Shown here: piece after piece, positions 43,015 through 51,886 of the stretch
Numbering within the stretch: the stretch's first letter is position 1
Layout of the letters: each line of letters begins with the position of its first letter
Source: CAZRGZ01 sp964599775
Lineage (GTDB): Bacteria; Patescibacteriota; Saccharimonadia; Saccharimonadales; Saccharimonadaceae
Length of the DNA: 62,712 nt
Assembly: GCA_964599775.1 (NCBI GenBank)
Contig: CAZRGZ010000006.1
Span: 1 to 62,712, forward strand
Direction: 5' to 3'
Notes under the pieces: generated by a model
What the model was told of the DNA's origin: nothing
What the model saw: the letters and a program-made list of their open reading frames with translations, nothing else
The model's database searches: none
Translations under genes and position numbers: made by a program

Positions 43015-43211
43015 AATCGATTAGCCTAGTGGGTTGATATAATGCCTCACGCCCGCCTCCTAGACCCCTCAAAACCTTCTTTGCTCGCCTCAAGAACTCC
43101 CGCTGGTCGATCCCAGCACAGCTGGGACTGGCTTTCGTCGAACCAGGAAGCTTTTGAAAGGTCTAGCAGGGGGAGTTCGGATATTATATCAACCCACTAG
43201 GCTAATCGATT
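43015..43211 (-). repeat. long-arm structured element, copy 2 (core on minus strand)
   Basis: A 197-bp element. Outer arms 43015-43043 and 43183-43211 are perfectly complementary over 29 bases. Inner pairs are CTAGACC/GGTCTAG (43060-43066 with 43160-43166) and CAAAA-c-CTTC/GAAG-c-TTTTG (43070-43079 with 43147-43156). The core, 43085-43137 read on the minus strand, has GAAAGCCAGTCCC, an apical stem CCCAGC/GCTGGG, CGACCAGCGGG and AGTTCTTGAGGCGA. This is the same core as in copy 1. It lies between the mltG end and the LysM-CHAP promoter, the same relative position as copy 1. Confidence 0.87.
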
Positions 43212-43217
43212 TTTATT

Positions 43218-44324
43218 TTAATTCTGGAAAATATCACAATTCTCGCGGCAATAGCGCCGGGTCGCTTCTTCGTGTTCCTCAAGCGTGCGCGTAAAATGCG
43301 TCGTTCCGTCATCGCCACTTACAAAGTAAAGATAATCCCCTTCAGCGGGGTTAGCCACCGCCTGTAGGGCCGAAAGTTCCATGTTCGAAATCGGACCGGG
43401 CGGCAACCCTTTTACTTCACGGGTATTATACGGTGAATCCAAGGTCACGCGTGGTTCAACGCCTAACACTTTGGCACCATAAATAAAGGTCGCGTCAGCA
43501 CCGAGCGGAATATCTTCTGCCAGCCGTTTATAGAACACCTGGGCGACTTGCCGCATGTCGTCTGGTGATGCGACTTCTTTTTGTACAATTGAAGCTAAAG
43601 TGAGTGCTTCGTACACTGTTAAGCCATGGGCTTTAAATTTTGCCTCAAGGTCGTTCTCTTTTATATGACGAGCAAGTTCATCGAATGCCTGCATAAAAAG
43701 GTCTTGCACCGTACTATCCCCTTCCAGGCGATAGGTATCTGGGAATATATACCCCTCTAGGCTGGCATCGGCTGGTTTTGTTGCCAGTATTGGATGATCA
43801 TAATGAGCGTCCAAAGCTGCATCCACCTCATCGGCCGTAAAACCGGTCGCCACCAGGTTGGCTTTTATGTCCCAAATAGTAGAACCAGGAAGAAGTGTGA
43901 CATCAAAATCCTCAAACCGACCTTCTACCAAATGATCAGCTATTTCGGATACACTCATAGATTGGCTTAATGCATATCCTCCCGCCTGAGGACTCCCTTC
44001 GCCGCGCATGTATAGCTCAAAGGCAAACGGACTTCGAATAAGGTTCTCCGCTTGCAATAATTTGCCAATCTGTGCAACAGTACTGCCTTCTTCTACCACT
44101 ATTCGTACTTTTTCTGTATTTTGGCGATTGACTGGCTCAAGTGCGTTTTTGTACCAAAGCAACGACCCGACAATGCTTGCAAGAATGACTACTATTATGG
44201 CACCGATACTAGCAACCCAAAACCACCGCCTCGAGCGCCTTTTATTGAGGCTTTGCAGCCCATGTGGCTGCGCAGCGCCTTTAGGTGTTTTTTGGGGTGG
44301 TGGTGGCAAAGGTTTATTGGCCAT
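43218..44324 (-). CDS. mltG: endolytic murein transglycosylase MltG
   Basis: A membrane-anchored enzyme that cuts nascent glycan strands and limits their length. A Pro/Lys-rich cytoplasmic N-terminus precedes one helix (about 34-56). A LysM-like subdomain and the YceG catalytic domain follow, with LEGYIFPDTYRLE and catalytic Glu in TLASIVQKE. SPYNTREVKGLPPGPISN and DYLYFVSGDDGTTHFTRT complete the signature. It overlaps ruvX by 11 nt, and ruvX-mltG is a frequent neighbourhood. Confidence 0.96.
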   Translation of the reverse strand: MANKPLPPPPQKTPKGAAQPHGLQSLNKRRSRRWFWVASIGAIIVVILASIVGSLLWYKNALEPVNRQNTEKVRIVVEEGSTVAQIGKLLQAENLIRSPFAFELYMRGEGSPQAGGYALSQSMSVSEIADHLVEGRFEDFDVTLLPGSTIWDIKANLVATGFTADEVDAALDAHYDHPILATKPADASLEGYIFPDTYRLEGDSTVQDLFMQAFDELARHIKENDLEAKFKAHGLTVYEALTLASIVQKEVASPDDMRQVAQVFYKRLAEDIPLGADATFIYGAKVLGVEPRVTLDSPYNTREVKGLPPGPISNMELSALQAVANPAEGDYLYFVSGDDGTTHFTRTLEEHEEATRRYCRENCDIFQN

Positions 44325-44730
44325 ACTGCTCCTCCAAATAATCTCCTAAAATAATAGCGGCAGCATGCGCGTCGATATCCGCCTTGGTGTAGGGCTTTTT
44401 TTGGCTCTTTAGATACTTTTCAGCTAATACTGAGGTGAGCGACTCATCCTGAAATACTAATGGAATCTGTAAAGCTGTTAGCCTTTCAGCAAACGCTTCT
44501 ACTAATCTGGTTTGGGCAGTTGCTTCGCCATTTTGGTTACGGGGGTATCCAATAACGATGGTTATGGGGTCGAATTCGGTAATTACCTCACGCAGACGTT
44601 CAAATTCGAGTTCGTCTACCTCAATAACGCCGTAAGCGATAGGGAATTTCACCTTGGTATCGGCATGGGCGACGCCAATGCGCGCTTCCCCGACGTCAAG
44701 GGCTACTATATTATGTGAAATAGTTGTCAT
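44314..44730 (-). CDS. ruvX: RuvX/YqgF-type RNase H-fold nuclease
   Basis: A 138-residue RNase-H-fold protein of the YqgF/RuvX family, thought to act in 16S rRNA 5' maturation and proposed as a Holliday-junction resolvase. Catalytic acidic residues are visible in IVALDVGEARIGVA (Asp near residue 10), in the Glu of FQDESLTS near 95, and in the Asp of ADIDAHAAAIIL near 118. IVIGYPRNQNG is typical. It is the third gene of the FtsA/PilM-like operon. Confidence 0.94.
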   Translation of the reverse strand: MTTISHNIVALDVGEARIGVAHADTKVKFPIAYGVIEVDELEFERLREVITEFDPITIVIGYPRNQNGEATAQTRLVEAFAERLTALQIPLVFQDESLTSVLAEKYLKSQKKPYTKADIDAHAAAIILGDYLEEQYGQ

Positions 44731-44793
44731 ACTGCCGCCTTTCGTACCTGCCGTTTTTTATCGCTTGTTGTTGCCGGTAAAGGGTCTATCGGT

Positions 44794-46404
44794 TCACTCA
44801 TTTTGCAATATAAACTCAATCGTTACTTTATCTGGTGATGGAACGGAGGTGACCCAGAATGGCCAGAAATCGATTTTCACGCTTTCTACGCCTTGGATAC
44901 TTTCGACTCGCTGCTGTACTTCACCATAACGCATACCTTCGATTTCTTGCTTTAGCTCTTCATCTTTAATGTTTGGCCCTATTTGACCGGTTGTTTTAAG
45001 CCGCACGCTGATGTTGCCACCTTGAGCTTGTTCGTAACCCTCAAAGGCAATAGCTTTGCTTCCGTTATCGTAAATACGTTGGTCTTCACTACCTTCGATA
45101 TCGGCTTTTAGCGTAGTATCGAGCAGCTCGTTGACCTCTTGACGTTTGAGGCCGAGCATTGTGTATGTCGTTTCGAGTGTGAGCTTAGCGTTAGAAGCTT
45201 CCTCCCCGACTGCTGGCGCTACCTGTGGCTCGCCAGTTGCGACGACAAAGCTTTCATCAATCACCACTGCATCGTTAAACTTACCTTTTAGTTCATTTTT
45301 CACGGCGTCTTCGTTCTGTTCTTGTATTTGACCACGAGCTTTCTCGACGTCTTCACTGCTCACAACAGTGATAGTACGTTTAGAGCCACCACTCATATTG
45401 CCCCCTCGTGCCGAAATACCATCAACTTCGGTGCTATAAGCACGTGAAGGGAGGTTATAATCGGCGCCAATATTGACTGCAGTCACCTTGACGGTAGCTT
45501 TCCCTGCGACAATCGACCCACCGGACACTTTGGCTCCGGGCACGGTCGTCGCTGAATCGCTGGTAAAGGTGTAGTTGCCCGAGCTAAATCGCGTGCCAGC
45601 CGGTACCCTTATAGAGTCACTATCGGAACCATTGCGTAAGGTCATGGTGCCCGTCGCTTTTTCGCCGACTTCTTTTTGGCCGGTGGCTTCAAACTCGACG
45701 GTCTCGGTTTTTTTGATTTCTTGGCGTTCGGGGCGTAAGGTGTTGCTCCCAATATCGGTTTCTCCATCAACTGCTAGAATAAGCGGGATATTCATATCAA
45801 CAGGGGTGGTGTTTGCCGTGATCGCGACCGTCGCCCGGGGGGCGTAAACAATTGCCCACACCAGAAAGCCAACTAGCAGTATAAATGCACCGATACCAAT
45901 AAATAGCCACTTACGAAACCGGCCAAAATCAGGCACTTTTATACCTTTTGGTGTTTTCTTATTTTTCTTGTCGGTTGGGCTATCGGATTTTTCTAGTTCG
46001 GCTAAAGCTTTATCGGCTTTTTGCGATTCCAATTCTTGGGATGATTTGGGTGCAGTTTTGGCATGATCACCTACCGAAAGGGTATCACCATCGATGATTT
46101 CTTCATCATCAACAGCAAGCGCGGCTACCGGTGCAAGCTCGGGCTTAGATTGTAAATTTTTAGCAACAGGGATTTGCACCCCTGAAGCTAAAGCCGTCAG
46201 TGAGCGGTCGTTAGTAATAAGCACTAATCGCTTATCGTCTGCTTCAGCGGTACGCTGGAGTAATTTTAGGTTAACGACGCTTTGTAGTGCACCAGCGCGC
46301 TTTGGCGGCACCAGGGCAATGACTTTCGAACCAGCCTCTTTCACTTTTTCAATGATCGAGGTGATGTCGTCTTCGATATCGATATAGATGACGTCTTTTT
46401 TCAT
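44794..46404 (-). CDS. membrane-anchored baseplate-J-like protein
   Basis: A 536-residue protein with three parts. An N-terminal cytoplasmic domain (about 1-105, starting DVIYIDIEDDITSIIEKV) may bind a partner. A Lys/Asp/Ser-rich linker leads to one membrane helix near 172-194. The outside part has a baseplate-J-like beta domain: VEFEATGQKEVGEKATGTMT, IRVPAGTRFSSGNYTF and the NLPSRAYSTE stretch. It begins four bases inside the FtsA/PilM-like gene, so they are coupled. In CPR genomes such pairs accompany envelope or pilus machinery; a link from a cytoplasmic actin-like protein to an outside structure is plausible but inferred. Confidence 0.75.
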   Translation of the reverse strand: MKKDVIYIDIEDDITSIIEKVKEAGSKVIALVPPKRAGALQSVVNLKLLQRTAEADDKRLVLITNDRSLTALASGVQIPVAKNLQSKPELAPVAALAVDDEEIIDGDTLSVGDHAKTAPKSSQELESQKADKALAELEKSDSPTDKKNKKTPKGIKVPDFGRFRKWLFIGIGAFILLVGFLVWAIVYAPRATVAITANTTPVDMNIPLILAVDGETDIGSNTLRPERQEIKKTETVEFEATGQKEVGEKATGTMTLRNGSDSDSIRVPAGTRFSSGNYTFTSDSATTVPGAKVSGGSIVAGKATVKVTAVNIGADYNLPSRAYSTEVDGISARGGNMSGGSKRTITVVSSEDVEKARGQIQEQNEDAVKNELKGKFNDAVVIDESFVVATGEPQVAPAVGEEASNAKLTLETTYTMLGLKRQEVNELLDTTLKADIEGSEDQRIYDNGSKAIAFEGYEQAQGGNISVRLKTTGQIGPNIKDEELKQEIEGMRYGEVQQRVESIQGVESVKIDFWPFWVTSVPSPDKVTIEFILQNE

Positions 46405-47672
46405 ACTCTGAGTATTTTATTAAGCTTTTCTTTGACGGTGTCGCTACTTATGCCTATCATAGTATCATATCCTACCCTGAGAAGCCCCATAGCGGTGATG
46501 TACGTGTGATCAAGCTCGGTTGTGGTTTTGTTAACGATACCGGCGACTTCACTCGGCTGAATATGATGTATCGTCGGCCGACGAGTGAATGGCAAGTCTT
46601 TGTACCAGTCTTGCGACTCGAGAGCCTCAACCAGCTTTCCAAGGCTGGAGCCACCACCACAAAGAAGAATCCTATTTGGTAGGTGATCGACCGAATCAAA
46701 CTCACTGAGGGCAAGTTCGATTCCACTCAGCCATACCTTGAGGGTTTTATCGATAGCAGCGTAGGCGGCTTTCTTTACATTTGGCTTAAGGTCGGCATGG
46801 CCAAGGTTGATTTTTAGCTTTTCGGCAGCTTTGTAGTCGAGATTTAAATCAGTGCCAATTGTGCGCGTAAAACTGCGGCCCCCAATGCCAAACATTTTTG
46901 TGCCTTCAACACCACCATCGTTGATCACCGCTACGTCAGTTGTACCGGCGCCAATATCAGCGAGAACGGCAGTAAACGAGCTACTCGCATCAACCCCGAG
47001 TACGCTCCGGCTAACGGCAAATGGTTCAGCGGCAACAGCGATGAGGTCCAAGTCCAACTCATTTGCGGTGCGCTCCAACGCGCCGATGTGCACCATGGGG
47101 GCAAAGGCGGTATAAATTTGTATCGCGACATCCTTACCCTGGAAGCCAATCGGATTGCTCACCTTGTAGCCATCAATGTGAATACTCACAATGGCGCTAT
47201 TCACCAACTTTACCTCGACATCATCGTTGCCAGTTTCCCAGGCAATTTGTTTTTGAACCTTGGTTTGAGCGCGTTCCTGCACCTTTTCGATGATAAATTC
47301 CATTTCATTCACATCAAGCGCGCGATCTGGCTGCGGCCTCTTGTAGCGGATGGTGTTGGTTACTCCCTTCACGAGCTCACCGGCAATACCGATCACGACT
47401 TTTTTTGCCTGCACCCCTGCTTGATCCTCGGCCTCGGCAAGTGCTTCTTCACAATTACGCACCACACCGCCAATATCAGCAATTGCGCCGGAATGCATGT
47501 CGTCAATATCCTGATGCGAGCGTCCGACACCGACAATTTCGATGTCGTCTTCGTTGTTATATTTCGCAATCAAAACTTTTACAAATTCTGTCCCAATATC
47601 AAGGGCGGCGAAGTGGCGATCGTTCGCCTCCTTCGTGCGGGAGAATGATTCTTTCAGTCTATCTAGTACCAT
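46401..47672 (-). CDS. FtsA/PilM-like actin-fold ATPase
   Basis: A 423-residue protein of the FtsA/PilM group. Phosphate 1 motif AALDIGTEFVKVLIA is near residue 22. An SHS2-type inserted domain follows, then phosphate 2 motif LADIGAGTTDVAVI near 215 and the adenosine motif ILLCGGGSSLGKL near 335. The C-terminus carries a basic amphipathic helix (DTVKEKLNKILRV), as FtsA uses for membrane attachment. No ftsZ is in the window. The coupled baseplate-J-like gene favours a PilM-like or envelope role; FtsA is equally possible. It heads a four-gene operon with mltG at the end. Confidence 0.85.
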   Translation of the reverse strand: MVLDRLKESFSRTKEANDRHFAALDIGTEFVKVLIAKYNNEDDIEIVGVGRSHQDIDDMHSGAIADIGGVVRNCEEALAEAEDQAGVQAKKVVIGIAGELVKGVTNTIRYKRPQPDRALDVNEMEFIIEKVQERAQTKVQKQIAWETGNDDVEVKLVNSAIVSIHIDGYKVSNPIGFQGKDVAIQIYTAFAPMVHIGALERTANELDLDLIAVAAEPFAVSRSVLGVDASSSFTAVLADIGAGTTDVAVINDGGVEGTKMFGIGGRSFTRTIGTDLNLDYKAAEKLKINLGHADLKPNVKKAAYAAIDKTLKVWLSGIELALSEFDSVDHLPNRILLCGGGSSLGKLVEALESQDWYKDLPFTRRPTIHHIQPSEVAGIVNKTTTELDHTYITAMGLLRVGYDTMIGISSDTVKEKLNKILRV

Positions 47673-47682
47673 CTATAAGAAT

Positions 47683-47712
47683 ATTATATACCAAAACTGC
47701 TTGTGCTCGCAA
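47683..47712 (-). promoter_or_regulatory. promoter of the FtsA/PilM-like operon
   Basis: On the minus strand TTGCGA (47707-47712) and TATAAT (47683-47688) are 18 bp apart. The ATG follows only 10 nt after the -10 box, giving a 3-4-nt leader. Confidence 0.75.
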
Positions 47713-47726
47713 AGTTTTTATTACCT

Positions 47727-48323
47727 TTAAGGGGATGTCGTTGTATATTCGTCAAGAAAGCCGCCATCGACCCAGGAGAACTCATCTTGCCAGTTACGAT
47801 ATTGGTTCCACTGGTTTTCGCACCTCCAGCCTGGGCTTTCCGGGGAGGCAACTGGGATTGGTGTTCCGGTATTCGGGTTGATAGTATCTGTAAGCCCGAG
47901 TGTTTCAAGCTGCTCCACCCCTAGCACAAAGTAAGGGCCACGATCTTCTGCACAGTAATTACTCTCCCCAGAAATGGTAGGATCATATACATAGTATTTA
48001 TACTGATAATCTTCGTTGTTTATGGGATCTAACAGCGGGTCGCCTCGCAAGTAGCCTTCGTCGTAGAGCACCCTCAAGAAATCTTCGCCACGTTGTGAAC
48101 TTTGCTCCCCATCCTCGGTTGATTTCACCGGCGCTGGAAACTGCCCTTTATCTCGAGCGTACAGTTCAATAGCCTGAGAAATCGTTTCGGCATTGGCGAT
48201 TCGCTTCGAATCCCGGGCACTGCGCTGTGTGTTGAGATAGGCAAAAATTCCAATCCCGGCGAGAATACCAATGACAACGATAATCACGATCAACTCAACA
48301 ATAGTAAACCCACGTTGTTTCAT
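47727..48323 (-). CDS. type IV prepilin-like protein
   Basis: A 198-residue secreted pilin-type protein. The class III leader is seven residues or fewer with cleavage at Gly-Phe in M-K-Q-R-G-F-T-I-V-E, Glu at +5 and a 20-residue hydrophobic helix. The globular part contains two or three Cys and ends Thr/Ser-rich. ARDSKRIANAETISQAIELYA resembles G-type pseudopilins. The prepilin peptidase and assembly ATPase are not in the window. It probably contributes to surface filaments used for attachment. Confidence 0.9.
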   Translation of the reverse strand: MKQRGFTIVELIVIIVVIGILAGIGIFAYLNTQRSARDSKRIANAETISQAIELYARDKGQFPAPVKSTEDGEQSSQRGEDFLRVLYDEGYLRGDPLLDPINNEDYQYKYYVYDPTISGESNYCAEDRGPYFVLGVEQLETLGLTDTINPNTGTPIPVASPESPGWRCENQWNQYRNWQDEFSWVDGGFLDEYTTTSP

Positions 48324-48416
48324 GCCGATGCCTTGTTCAAACGATGCCTTCTTGTATTACATGTATAGTGCGTTTATTGTAACAAACCACAAGCACTATG
48401 CCAATATACTACAATA

Positions 48417-49487
48417 CTATCGTATGACAATACCACCGCCAAGCACTCGCTCGGCATCGTATATTACCACCGATTGGCCTGGTGTCACGGCACGTTCGGC
48501 CTGGCGTAATGTAATTTTAAGATGATCGCCTTCCTCTATCAACGTTGCATCGATGAGCGCCGCTCGGTGTCGTAACCGCACCTGATAAGTTTTTCCAGAA
48601 TCTACTACTGGCGGTGAGCCAATCCAATGTACTGACCCCACGGTGAGTTCGGTGCGCCACAGGGTTTCGTCGTTCAAATTACCGCTTACATACACTTCAT
48701 TCTTAGCCATATCTTTGCCCACCACATAGTACGGCAAGCCACCGCCAACATTCAGGCCGTGGCGCTGGCCAATAGTATAAAAAATCGCGCCATCATGGTG
48801 GCCTAGTACTTTACCAGTTTCTTTTTCAATAATCCTACCTGGTGCAGTTTCCACATATTGGCCCAAAAATTCGCGAATCCCCACTTTACCAACAAAGCAA
48901 ATTCCCTGGCTATCTTTTTTGCCAGCTGTAATGAGCCCGCGCTCGGCCGCCATTTCCCGTACTTGTGGTTTGGTATACTCACCAAGTGGGAAAAGCGTTT
49001 TTTCAAGCGCCTCTTGGCTCACGCGATAAAGAAAGTAGGTTTGATCCTTATTGGCATCTACCGCCATGCGAAGAAAGGCATGCTCACCTTCAGCCCTGGG
49101 ATGCACCACCCGCGCATAATGCCCCGTCGCAATCATATCTGCACCATGCTCCAACGCCATCTCAAGAAAAAGCCGAAACTTCACCTCTTGATTACACATT
49201 ATATCTGGATTCGGCGTACGACCAGCCTCATACTCCGCAATCATATAGTCCACCACCTTCTGCTTGTACTGCACCTGAAAATCAAACACCTTAAAATCAA
49301 TATCAAGCTGCACCGCAACACGCTTCGCATCGGCTAAATCTTCCGCCCACGGGCATTTCATCCCTGGCAAATCCTGCGTCCAGTTTTTCATATAAACACC
49401 AGTCATGTCATAGCCCTGCTCTTTTAACAGTGCGGCCGTCAGGCTGCTATCCACGCCACCACTCATGCCAACGTATACTTTTGTCAT
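48417..49487 (-). CDS. mnmA: tRNA-specific 2-thiouridylase
   Basis: It adds sulphur to C2 of U34 in Lys, Glu and Gln tRNAs. The PP-loop ATP-binding motif GMSGGVDSSLTAALL is near residue 8. Catalytic cysteines are probably in NPDIMCNQEVKFR near 100 and SQGICFVG near 198. The central and C-terminal barrel domains are complete (356 residues). The sulphur donor, a cysteine desulfurase, is encoded about 0.8 kb upstream in the same direction. A CAGGAG site precedes the ATG. The twin-half element at 49529-49618 fills the upstream gap. Confidence 0.97.
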   Translation of the reverse strand: MTKVYVGMSGGVDSSLTAALLKEQGYDMTGVYMKNWTQDLPGMKCPWAEDLADAKRVAVQLDIDFKVFDFQVQYKQKVVDYMIAEYEAGRTPNPDIMCNQEVKFRLFLEMALEHGADMIATGHYARVVHPRAEGEHAFLRMAVDANKDQTYFLYRVSQEALEKTLFPLGEYTKPQVREMAAERGLITAGKKDSQGICFVGKVGIREFLGQYVETAPGRIIEKETGKVLGHHDGAIFYTIGQRHGLNVGGGLPYYVVGKDMAKNEVYVSGNLNDETLWRTELTVGSVHWIGSPPVVDSGKTYQVRLRHRAALIDATLIEEGDHLKITLRQAERAVTPGQSVVIYDAERVLGGGIVIR

Positions 49488-49528
49488 ACTGTAACTCCTG
49501 GGACTTCACCGTGGCCATAGAGCTTCAT

Positions 49529-49618
49529 GTGGGTGGCCGAAAGGAGGGTACCCCGCGACAACAAAATAGCTTTAGCTATTTTTTGGCGTGGGAGGAGCCT
49601 TGAGGTCAGGACCCGCAC
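49529..49618 (+). repeat. twin-half element, copy in the mnmA upstream gap
   Basis: Left half GTGGGTGGCCGAAAGGAGGG running to CCCCGCG, a central hairpin AAATAGC-TTTA-GCTATTT with T-run, then right half GTGGGAGGAGCC, TTGAGGTCAGGACCCGCAC. The halves resemble each other, and each can close by GTGGG/CCCGC pairing. A nearly identical copy lies inside tatD (52678-52765). CACCGYGGC and CTTCAT occur on both sides (49507-49528 and 49630-49645), possibly a degenerate duplication. Confidence 0.85.
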
Positions 49619-49641
49619 GGAAAAATTAACACCGCGGCACT

Positions 49642-50247
49642 TCATCTCGTCCCTCCTGCATGAAAAATCATAACCTTCACCACCTCACTAATCGCCAAAT
49701 ACCAACCAGTTGGCGTTGTCCACCAAAACTCCGACCACTGGCGGTCCGTCGCTACCGGATGGTTAATAATAGTCACACTATCATCTGTTTGCTTCTCGAA
49801 CTCAAGCTGTGCGCGGCGTTGGTGGTAGGCCGAGGTGACCAATATCACCCGCTGAATATGTAATTGCCGGAAGAATGTTCGAGTTTCCTCGGCGTTTTCC
49901 GCGGTCGTACGCGAGGTATCTTCGGTAACAATCGCCTCTGGCGGCACACCTGTGTCGATAGCTTGTTGACGCATCACCTCGGCATTACTTGGGCCAGAAG
50001 TATCACGGGCCGCACCCGAGAAAATAATAAGCGGCGCCCAACCGTTTTCATACATACGAATCCCTTCAGCAGTACGAGCCGGTGTATCACCACCACTCAC
50101 TACCACAATCGCGTCGGCTGCGCGGCAATCGCCATTTGGCTCTGGCCGTGAACCACAGCCGGCTAAGTCATTAGGGGCAAGGTATGAGGAAAGAAAGATA
50201 ACTGCCAGTACCGCCAAGATCACTGTCGAAATGACAAATAGCTTCAC
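49642..50247 (-). CDS. YdcF/SanA-like DUF218 membrane protein
   Basis: A 201-residue protein with an N-terminal signal anchor (about residues 4-22) and a DUF218 domain outside or at the membrane. IVVVSGGDTPARTAEGIRMY is near residues 47-66, IIFSGAARDT near 74, and VTSAYHQRRAQLEFEK near 136. The family is linked to envelope processes such as polysaccharide handling and vancomycin resistance in SanA, but the biochemical activity is unsettled. Its start overlaps the cysteine desulfurase stop by four bases. Confidence 0.88.
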   Translation of the reverse strand: MKLFVISTVILAVLAVIFLSSYLAPNDLAGCGSRPEPNGDCRAADAIVVVSGGDTPARTAEGIRMYENGWAPLIIFSGAARDTSGPSNAEVMRQQAIDTGVPPEAIVTEDTSRTTAENAEETRTFFRQLHIQRVILVTSAYHQRRAQLEFEKQTDDSVTIINHPVATDRQWSEFWWTTPTGWYLAISEVVKVMIFHAGGTR

Positions 50248-51398
50248 CGTGTGCGCTCCTTTCTCACCACTTCTACAATTGCCTCAGCTGCTTGTGCTAC
50301 GTCTTCTTCTGTTGTGTGCCGGCCTAGTGAAATCCGCAAGCTACCATCGGCTAGCTCTGGTGCCATACCAACTGCGTTCAATACATGCGAACGCGTGCCC
50401 TTATTGGCCGCACAGGCCGAGCCCGTTGCAACCAGCACGCCTTTTAGCTCCAACGCAAACAAAGCCCGCTCGGCATCGAGCCCAGGCCAAGCAACATGTA
50501 AATGCCCTGGCAAGCGTGATTTAGGGTGGCCAGAAATTTGGATATCATCAAAAGCTGCTGTCAGTTTCTTCTCTAAAGTATCACGAAGCTTCGCTAAGCG
50601 CTGTGACTCGTTCTTGCGCTTGCCTTCGGCCAGCTGTAAAGCCTTTGCAAACCCTATTGCGCCAGCAACATTCTCGGTACCAGACCGCACCCCATGTTCT
50701 TGCCCGCCACCATGAATAAATGGCTTTAAGCGAATCCGGCTTGAACTCCACAGCAGCCCCACCTGCTTGGGGCCATAGCACTTAGCCGCATTCAGCGTCA
50801 GTAAATCCAGCCCCAAACGCGCCACGCCAAGGTCAAGCAGCCCAGCAGCCTGCGAGGCATCACTATGGAAGTAGAGCGGTGTGGCTATACCACGGGCACG
50901 CCGCTCTTCCCGAATCTCCTCTATCATGCGGGCAATTTCGCGTAGCGGTTGCACGGTACCCAACTCACTATTCGCTGCCGCCACGCTTATGAGCCTTGTT
51001 TCGTCGGTAATCGCTTGCCGTAAGGCATCAGCTGTGACTATTCCTCGAGGCGTTGGCGCCACCAAGGTGTGCGCGTACGCCCGTGCTGCTTCCAATACCG
51101 CTTGATGCTCCATGGTATTGGTCACAGCGTGGCCACCATCGCTTAGTACACCATGAAAGGCAATGTTCACCGATTCCGTCGCACCTGCCGTCATAATAAT
51201 TTCATCTGCCTTCACGCCAATGACACGGGCGATTTCTGCCCGTGCAGCCTCAAAATCGCGCCGCACTTGGCGCGCTGGCTCATAGGCGCTGGAAGGGTTA
51301 AAAAACCGCTCACTAAAATATGGCTCCATAGCAGCATGTACCCGCGCATCAAGCGGGGTTGCCGCAGCATAATCAAGGTAAATGAAATTATTGTACAT
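50244..51398 (-). CDS. cysteine desulfurase (NifS/IscS class)
   Basis: A PLP enzyme taking sulphur from cysteine for tRNA thiolation and iron-sulphur clusters. The N-terminus IYLDYAAATPLD, the PLP region FHSDASQAAGLLDL with lysine in LTLNAAKCYGPKQVG, and the catalytic-loop Cys in VATGSACAANKGTRSHVL are all present. It has 384 residues. No iscU or other cluster-assembly gene is next to it, so supplying MnmA, encoded just downstream, is the most likely role (inference). It could be called nifS or iscS; I leave the symbol open. Confidence 0.95.
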   Translation of the reverse strand: MYNNFIYLDYAAATPLDARVHAAMEPYFSERFFNPSSAYEPARQVRRDFEAARAEIARVIGVKADEIIMTAGATESVNIAFHGVLSDGGHAVTNTMEHQAVLEAARAYAHTLVAPTPRGIVTADALRQAITDETRLISVAAANSELGTVQPLREIARMIEEIREERRARGIATPLYFHSDASQAAGLLDLGVARLGLDLLTLNAAKCYGPKQVGLLWSSSRIRLKPFIHGGGQEHGVRSGTENVAGAIGFAKALQLAEGKRKNESQRLAKLRDTLEKKLTAAFDDIQISGHPKSRLPGHLHVAWPGLDAERALFALELKGVLVATGSACAANKGTRSHVLNAVGMAPELADGSLRISLGRHTTEEDVAQAAEAIVEVVRKERTR

Positions 51399-51445
51399 AT
51401 ATTATCTTTACAATTATACCTGAATGCCAATAGGGAGCGAAATTG

Positions 51446-51886
51446 CTAAAATCTCGCTTGCTGAGATACTGCCGTGGGTGGCAATGGATAACCAGTATGC
51501 GGGTCGTAATGATACACATGGTACACTACTTGGTCGTAATATGCTTTCACTGCATTAGCAAGGTTAGTCAGCTCTTCGCCTTCAATAAATACCGAATTTT
51601 CGTTATCGCGCGTTTTGAGTACACCATTGGGCCGCACTTCGTAGCGAATCATAGAAGATCGCTTTTGGCCAGTAAATGGGTCTGTCCACTCTTCATTCCA
51701 TATCCAGGTATGGGCGTCTAAGCAGAAAAAGTCGCGCTTGCGCCCCTGTGGTGCTGGGCCAAAAATAGTGCGACCAATTTTTGATTCATCATAAATTAGT
51801 TGGCGCTCGGTCGGGCGTGAATGAAGCGGCAAAGGTTTTGGCCCGACAATCAACTCAAAGATTTTCTTTAAGATATCAAGCATCAC
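51446..51886 (-). CDS. conserved-looking soluble protein, 146 aa, unknown
   Basis: No family recognised. The first 18 residues form an amphipathic helix (MMLDILKKIFELIVGPKPLP). The rest is a compact mixed fold with many aromatic residues: FFCLDAHTWIWNEEWTDPFT, then RYEVRPNGVLKTRD and VYHVYHYDPHTGYP. The paired W/Y/H residues suggest a beta-sheet binding surface. Its ATG overlaps the preceding 71-residue gene by one base, and the two are likely partners. Confidence 0.75.
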   Translation of the reverse strand: MMLDILKKIFELIVGPKPLPLHSRPTERQLIYDESKIGRTIFGPAPQGRKRDFFCLDAHTWIWNEEWTDPFTGQKRSSMIRYEVRPNGVLKTRDNENSVFIEGEELTNLANAVKAYYDQVVYHVYHYDPHTGYPLPPTAVSQQARF

